Source: Saprospiraceae bacterium UBA2329 (lineage in GTDB: Bacteria > Bacteroidota > Bacteroidia > Chitinophagales > Saprospiraceae). Taken from it: DNA of 55,846 bases. The notes beneath the pieces are model-generated. The model did not search any database and was not told where the DNA came from. It worked only from the letters and a program-made list of their open reading frames with translations. The translations under genes were made by a program, and so were the position numbers. Of the stretch, positions 51,219 through 55,846 are shown in pieces. How positions within the stretch are numbered: position 1 is the stretch's first letter; each line of letters begins with the position of its first letter. The stretch is from contig DDUV01000020.1 of NCBI GenBank assembly GCA_002344975.1, forward strand, positions 1 through 55,846, in the 5' to 3' direction.

Positions 51219-53129
51219 TCACTCCCGCACCGCATCATACAGCGCCTGATGCAGCCTCGGCCGTATCCCCAGATTGTACAACTCCCGGTTGTCGCGGGTA
51301 GGATACACCCGGTTGGAGAAGAAAATCAGCAGCAGGCCGCTCTCCGGATCGGCCCAGGTGAAAGTACCCGTGTAGCCCGAATGCCCGAAACTGGCCTGAC
51401 TCGCCGAGCGCGCCGTGTAGCTGCGGGCCGGATCATAGGCCGCCAGGGGCCGGTCGAATCCCAGTCCCCGGTGATTGCCCTCCCCGCAAAACGCACAACG
51501 CGTAAACTCCTCCAGCGCTGCCGCCGCTATGTATCGCCGGCCGCCGTACTCGCCTTTGTTCAGGTACATCTGCATCAGTTTGGCCAGATCGTTCGCCGCG
51601 CCGAACAAACCCGCGTGCCCGCTCACGCCGCCCAACATGGCCGCGCCCTCGTCGTGTACGCGCCCGTGCAGTAGAGACATTCTGAAAAAAGTATCCCGCT
51701 CGGTAGGCACAATGCGGCTGTGCGGAAAATATCGCAACGGGTTGTACGTCAGCGTAAAAGCGCCCAAGGGTTCGTAAAACGTCTTTTTCAGATACGTCTC
51801 AAACTCCGTTCCCGTCAGGCGCGGCGCTATCTCCGGCCAGAAATAAAACGAGAGGTCGGAATACACATAGCCCGGCTTTTCGTTCAGCGGCGATTGGGCA
51901 ATGAATTTCAGCATCTTCGACTTGTACTTCTTGTGCAGCCACAGGTTTTCCGCCACCAATACGGGGTACGCTTTGCTCTGTTGCGCGGCAAAAGTGCGCG
52001 GCTTGAACCGGCCCGTATTGCCCATATTGCCCTGCCAGTCCGGCTCCCAGGGATTCACGCCATTGCCCTCCAGCGTGCCGCGCCAAAACGGTATCCAGGC
52101 CATGAGCCGCGCCTGATGCGCCAGTATGCTGCGCAGCGTCAGATCAGATTTGTTCGTCCTTTTGAACGGCGGGTAATACTTGCTCCAGGGCGCATCCAAA
52201 TCTAAGCTGCCCTCGCCGTACAGCTTCATCGCCACCGGCAACCCCGTCGTTATTTTCGTCACCGATGCAAAATCGTAAATATCCTCCGTCGTCACCGGGC
52301 GCACATTGTCGTAGGTATGAAACCCAAACGCCTCGTGATACACCACATGCCCGTGCCGCGCCACCAACACCTGCGCGCCGGGGTACGCGCCCCCCGCAAT
52401 GCCCTGCCGCACAATGGCCGCCACGCTGTCGCGCAGATATTGCTCGTCCATACCCACCGCTGCCGGCGGCGAATAGCGCAACCTGCCCGCCGCGTCCATG
52501 CGCAGGCCATGCCCGCGTTTGAAGGTAGCGCCCAGATCGTTTTCCAAAACGCCGTTCAGGCCCACCGCTCCGAAAACAGCCTGCGCCGCCAGCGATTCCG
52601 ACCACATTCCCGGCATCGGGCAGTGAATGGACGCCCGGGCCAAGCCCAATTGGGTGTAAAACTCCCAGGCCCTGCCCGTTCCCACCGTCACCGCTACCAC
52701 CGGCCTGCGCTCCATCAGCGCCCGCAACAAAAACTGGTGCTTCAGGTAGCCGGGCAACGCAGCATCGCCGGCCACATCTCGCAGGGCCACCACGCACACA
52801 TCGTACAGCCGCGCCTGCTGATCGGCCCACAATGCGGCATCGCCTGCCGAGAGTCCTTCGGGCAGCGCGGGCGTTTCCAGCACCGTATATTTGGCCAGCG
52901 TTTTCTCCATTGCGCTGCCTTTTTGGTCGTTCAGATCGTAATACGCCACCCGCAGCGAGTCCAGGTGTTGCAAAGGCAGCAACGCGCCCTCATTACGCAG
53001 CAGCACCAATGATTGTTCGGTGGCCCGAAAGAGCCTGGCAATCGTATCGCCGGGCGTTTGCGCGCTCAGCATGGGCATCGTCAGCAGGGCGCACAGGCCC
53101 GCTAAGAGGAGATTTTTTATGTTTTGCAT
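51219..53129 (-). CDS. Exported serine beta-lactamase-fold protein with a GH3 C-terminal-like domain
   Basis: This 636-residue protein has a Sec signal peptide (cleavage near residue 23). Residues 30-200 look like the C-terminal domain of a glycoside hydrolase family 3 enzyme (EQSLVLLRNEGALLPL at about 38-53), but the GH3 catalytic barrel that normally precedes it is absent. Residues 228-625 are a class C beta-lactamase/esterase domain with SVTK (S289 to K292), YSD (Y423) and a late HSG motif. Bacteroidota often fuse NagZ-like GH3, this linker domain and a beta-lactamase domain in one protein of about 1000 residues, so this member appears to have lost the hydrolase. A role in cell-wall or amino-sugar peptide turnover is likely. 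It lies 13 bases after the GH20 gene. Confidence 0.82.
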   Translation of the reverse strand: MQNIKNLLLAGLCALLTMPMLSAQTPGDTIARLFRATEQSLVLLRNEGALLPLQHLDSLRVAYYDLNDQKGSAMEKTLAKYTVLETPALPEGLSAGDAALWADQQARLYDVCVVALRDVAGDAALPGYLKHQFLLRALMERRPVVAVTVGTGRAWEFYTQLGLARASIHCPMPGMWSESLAAQAVFGAVGLNGVLENDLGATFKRGHGLRMDAAGRLRYSPPAAVGMDEQYLRDSVAAIVRQGIAGGAYPGAQVLVARHGHVVYHEAFGFHTYDNVRPVTTEDIYDFASVTKITTGLPVAMKLYGEGSLDLDAPWSKYYPPFKRTNKSDLTLRSILAHQARLMAWIPFWRGTLEGNGVNPWEPDWQGNMGNTGRFKPRTFAAQQSKAYPVLVAENLWLHKKYKSKMLKFIAQSPLNEKPGYVYSDLSFYFWPEIAPRLTGTEFETYLKKTFYEPLGAFTLTYNPLRYFPHSRIVPTERDTFFRMSLLHGRVHDEGAAMLGGVSGHAGLFGAANDLAKLMQMYLNKGEYGGRRYIAAAALEEFTRCAFCGEGNHRGLGFDRPLAAYDPARSYTARSASQASFGHSGYTGTFTWADPESGLLLIFFSNRVYPTRDNRELYNLGIRPRLHQALYDAVRE

Positions 53130-53142
53130 AGATTGATTTTTA

Positions 53143-55719
53143 CTACTCCACCATCACCACCCGGCTGCCCCGGCCCCGCGTATCAAAGGCCCGCAACTTC
53201 ACCCGGCCGCTCACCGGCATCGGGGCGGCATACAGCGGGCTGTTGATGGTCGGGTCGGAGCCGTCGGTCGTATAGCGAATGGCGAACCCCGGCAGTTGAA
53301 TATTGGCGTGCAACATCCCGTTGCGAACCACCGCGCCCGGCGTGGGAATGCGGTAATAAATGCCCCCTGTATAGAAATCGAGGCGCGGCAACTCGCGCTG
53401 CCCCAGTTGATTGGCAAAATGCGCCCATGCCTCCGCGTATTGGCTGAGCCATTGCGCCGAATCGGCTGTGGTTTCATACGCCGGCGCAGGACTCCAGGCG
53501 CGCTCCGCCAGGCCCAGTAATTTGGGGAACACCATAAACTCCAGATCGTGCGGGCCATGCAGCGTTTCCGACCAAATCAAACCCTGTATGCCCACAATCT
53601 TGCCCTTGCCGTAGTCGGTCAGGCGGCTTTTGCCCACAAAAATGGCCGGGTCTATCGGATTGCCGAAACGATCTTGGGCGGCAGTTTTGAAATAATCAAA
53701 TGGCACAAAAGAAAAGGCTTTATCCACATCGGTGTAGGCGCCCCAGTAGTAGCCGGGTTCGTCAAAATCGTTGTGGTAGGCCATGTCGAAGTAGAGATTG
53801 CTCACCGGCCCCAGCACCACCTCATAGCCCGCATTGGCCATGCGATAGGCCAAGTCTTCGGCGCCCCAGCCCAACACATTGTTCCACACATACATGCGGA
53901 AGCGGTCGTTTACAAAATCCGGATTGGGCAGGTAGTGCAATTTGCCGTCCAAGCGGGTTTTGCGCAGCCCGGCCTCTTCCCAACCGGCCACCTGCAACCC
54001 GCGTTGAGCCAGCATGTCGCGCATTTTTTTCCAAAAATAATACCACAAATCGTCGGTGCTGCCCATGCCTTGTTGCTGCATGAGTTGGCGACAGGCCGGA
54101 GACTGCTCCCACACGCCGTTGGGTACCTCGTCGCCGCCCAGATGGATGGAGCCAAGCGGCGCGCCGGCCTCGCGGTACATGGCCAAAAGTTCGTCGCATA
54201 CTTTTTCCACAAAGGCATAAGTGGAGGGCAGCGCCACATTCACCACGTTGTCGTTGTACGATTGCACCGACAGGTATTTGGAGCGGTCTTCAAGGTCGCG
54301 CAGCAGATAGCGGGCGGCTTCGTCCAAGCGGCCCTCGGCGCGGAGGCGCTCATAGCGGGCGTCCATTGATTTGATGGCGGCGCGGGCATGGCCCGGCAGT
54401 TCTATTTCGGGTATGACCTCAATGTGGCGCTCGGTGGCGTATTTCAGTATTTCTACAAATTCTCTCCTCGAATAATAGCCTGATCCTGTGCCGCTTGCAG
54501 GGTGGGGGCCGGAACCGTAGGCCGGGTGCAACATCTCGCGCTCGTCGGCGGAGTGTCCCCGTCGGGCGCCCACCTGCGTGAGTTCGGGCAAACCGGCAAT
54601 TTCGATGCGCCAGCCCTCGTCGTCGCTGAAGTGGAGGTGCAGTTTGTTGAGTTTGTACAGCGCCATCACGTCCAATATGCGCAGTATTTCTTTGGCCGTC
54701 TGGAAGTTGCGGGCCACGTCCACATGCATGCCGCGATAGGCAAAGCGGGGCGCGTCGCTCACGGTCAGGCAGGGCACGGCGGCGGAGGGAAGCGGGCGGC
54801 TCCAGGCTTGTGCGGGCAACAGTGTTTTGAGCGATTGAATGCCGTAAAATGCGCCCGCAGCGCCGCCGGCTTCTATGCGCACGCCCTCGGAGCCGTGTAT
54901 GCGAAGTTCATAACTTTCGGGGTCGCGCATCTTGTCCGACAGGCGCAGTGAGATGCCGCTGTGGTGCCGTTCGGCGGGCAAAATGAGTACTGCCGCCGTC
55001 TTGCCGAACCAGGTGCTCCATTGTTCCGACAACAGCCGGGCCTCGCGCTCCAATGACGGTACCGCGCAGATCACTGTGTTGCCGTCGAGGGCGTAATGGC
55101 CGGGCTGCATCTCCAACGAAACGGGCGTGGGAAACACCGGCCGCAAAGCGGAGGCGGGTAGTCGGGGCGTAGCTTCATTTTGTGCAAACACCATTGCGGG
55201 CGTTACGCGTCCGGCGTGGTCTTCGGGACCTCGGCGCAGCAGGTCGGGATTGGCAGGCGGCACTATGCGCACGGGCTTCGTGACATAGCCCTGACCGGGG
55301 TCGGCATCAAAAACGACGTAAAAACCATTGGGTGCATCGGCCCGGTTGAGCAGCCAGTGTTGACTCACCAAGGGCAACTCGCAACTGTCGCCGGGGGCCA
55401 AACCTGCAAAATCTGCCGTCGGTGTCAGGCGAAACCAGTCACCGCCCAGTCCTTCCACTTTCCAGCCGGCAGGGCGGGTGTATGCGTCTTTGTACGAGCG
55501 CACCGAGTTGAAGTACAAAGCCCAGCCGGCAGCGGGTACTTTCTTTTTGCCCTGATTGTGAATGCGCAGTTTGGCCAATGCCTGCGACTTGCCATCGTAC
55601 TGATTTTGAACGAGTTCCCATCGGAGTGCTAAATCGGCGGCTTTAAACGGCGCTTTTTTTTGTGCCTGTAAGGAGAGTGTAATTGCCAAGAAGATGATGA
55701 TAAAAAGGATGCGTGTCAT
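53143..55719 (-). CDS. Exported beta-N-acetylhexosaminidase, GH20
   Basis: This 858-residue protein has a signal peptide (about 1-19). An N-terminal carbohydrate-binding beta domain of the CHB_HEX type (about 25-155) is followed by a GH20 small alpha/beta domain (about 190-320) and the GH20 barrel (about 325-740) with HLHFSDDEGWRIEI (361-374) and the catalytic pair D530-E531 in HLGGDEVP. It closes with a beta-sandwich CHB_HEX C-terminal domain (about 780-858, RYTTDGSDPTINSPLY). It removes terminal N-acetylglucosamine from chitin-type or glycan chains by substrate-assisted catalysis, in the periplasm or outside. It is the first gene of a pair with the beta-lactamase-fold protein. Confidence 0.93.
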   Translation of the reverse strand: MTRILFIIIFLAITLSLQAQKKAPFKAADLALRWELVQNQYDGKSQALAKLRIHNQGKKKVPAAGWALYFNSVRSYKDAYTRPAGWKVEGLGGDWFRLTPTADFAGLAPGDSCELPLVSQHWLLNRADAPNGFYVVFDADPGQGYVTKPVRIVPPANPDLLRRGPEDHAGRVTPAMVFAQNEATPRLPASALRPVFPTPVSLEMQPGHYALDGNTVICAVPSLEREARLLSEQWSTWFGKTAAVLILPAERHHSGISLRLSDKMRDPESYELRIHGSEGVRIEAGGAAGAFYGIQSLKTLLPAQAWSRPLPSAAVPCLTVSDAPRFAYRGMHVDVARNFQTAKEILRILDVMALYKLNKLHLHFSDDEGWRIEIAGLPELTQVGARRGHSADEREMLHPAYGSGPHPASGTGSGYYSRREFVEILKYATERHIEVIPEIELPGHARAAIKSMDARYERLRAEGRLDEAARYLLRDLEDRSKYLSVQSYNDNVVNVALPSTYAFVEKVCDELLAMYREAGAPLGSIHLGGDEVPNGVWEQSPACRQLMQQQGMGSTDDLWYYFWKKMRDMLAQRGLQVAGWEEAGLRKTRLDGKLHYLPNPDFVNDRFRMYVWNNVLGWGAEDLAYRMANAGYEVVLGPVSNLYFDMAYHNDFDEPGYYWGAYTDVDKAFSFVPFDYFKTAAQDRFGNPIDPAIFVGKSRLTDYGKGKIVGIQGLIWSETLHGPHDLEFMVFPKLLGLAERAWSPAPAYETTADSAQWLSQYAEAWAHFANQLGQRELPRLDFYTGGIYYRIPTPGAVVRNGMLHANIQLPGFAIRYTTDGSDPTINSPLYAAPMPVSGRVKLRAFDTRGRGSRVVMVE

Positions 55720-55793
55720 TGGTGTTGCTACAGTCTGTTGGTTGGAAATCAGGCAAATTTGGGGAAAATCAGGGAGAAACGAGCCAGAGGAAT

Positions 55794-55846
55794 GGGGCGA
55801 TAAAAAAATAAAGTGATCATTTTCGCCAAAGGATTAGATAAGTAAA
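55794..55846. repeat. Second copy of the left arm of the 25-142 palindrome
   Basis: All 53 bases are identical to 25-77 (GGGGCGATAAAAAAATAAAG ... AAGTAAA). The window ends where the first copy goes into the hairpin loop, so the rest of this copy is missing. Confidence 0.85.

Overview
The window is a chromosomal piece of a Bacteroidota bacterium, most likely from the Saprospiria or a related order (the phylum is well supported, the order is only an inference). The evidence is the phylum-type promoter (-33 TTG, about 20 nt, -7 TAnnTTTG) found in front of several transcription units, a fused E1 alpha/beta 2-oxoacid dehydrogenase, GSCFA, YARHG, DUF3179 and DUF2306 proteins, and many lipoproteins with a short signal peptide and a lipobox Cys. 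The base composition is near 50% GC, with AT-rich intergenic DNA.

Layout. 1-4740: a palindromic repeat, a crotonase, a small unknown protein, a fused branched-chain-type 2-oxoacid dehydrogenase E1, and an antirepressor-like protein behind its own promoter. 5073-18717: the core expression block, tRNA-Thr, Tyr, Gly, Thr, tuf, tRNA-Trp, secE, nusG, rplK, rplA, rplJ, rplL, rpoB, rpoC, closed by a strong terminator; two hairpins bracket rplL. 18773-26809: ordinary genes, including a DUF2306 membrane protein, a YARHG lipoprotein, pfkA, a rhomboid protease, a HAD phosphatase, a lipoprotein, a DUF433 antitoxin with a broken toxin, and a peroxiredoxin-like protein.

26852-43836 is the most interesting part: eight genes on the minus strand, overlapping or a few bases apart, read from one recognisable promoter at 43862-43869. 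In order of transcription they are an S1-S1-receiver-histidine kinase, a receiver with seven GAF-like domains and a C-terminal STAND NTPase, a STAND-TIR protein with a C-terminal small helical module, a two-helix membrane protein with the same module, a protein with that module plus a STAND-like domain lacking Walker A, a MoxR AAA+ ATPase, a vWA protein, and a 1478-residue protein with an N-terminal helical domain, leucine-rich repeats, two STAND NTPases and a TIR domain. This is recognisable as a member of the MoxR-vWA and effector-associated-domain (EAD) conflict systems known from comparative genomics. The fusion of that machinery to an apparent two-component phosphorelay with an RNA-binding-type S1 input, and to a membrane-anchored EAD adaptor, looks unusual. 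The inferred logic is: sensing by kinase and GAF domains, ATP-driven switching by STAND and MoxR proteins, homotypic recruitment through EADs, and an abortive NAD-consuming TIR output.

44082-55719: small membrane proteins, a DUF3179 protein, rmlA, a lipoprotein, a GSCFA protein, tRNA-Cys, an MscS channel, recX, a RidA-family protein, and a pair of exported enzymes (GH20 hexosaminidase and a serine beta-lactamase-fold protein lacking its usual GH3 catalytic domain). The window ends inside a second copy of the palindrome seen at its start. Three further copies of an unrelated palindromic repeat family lie between genes.
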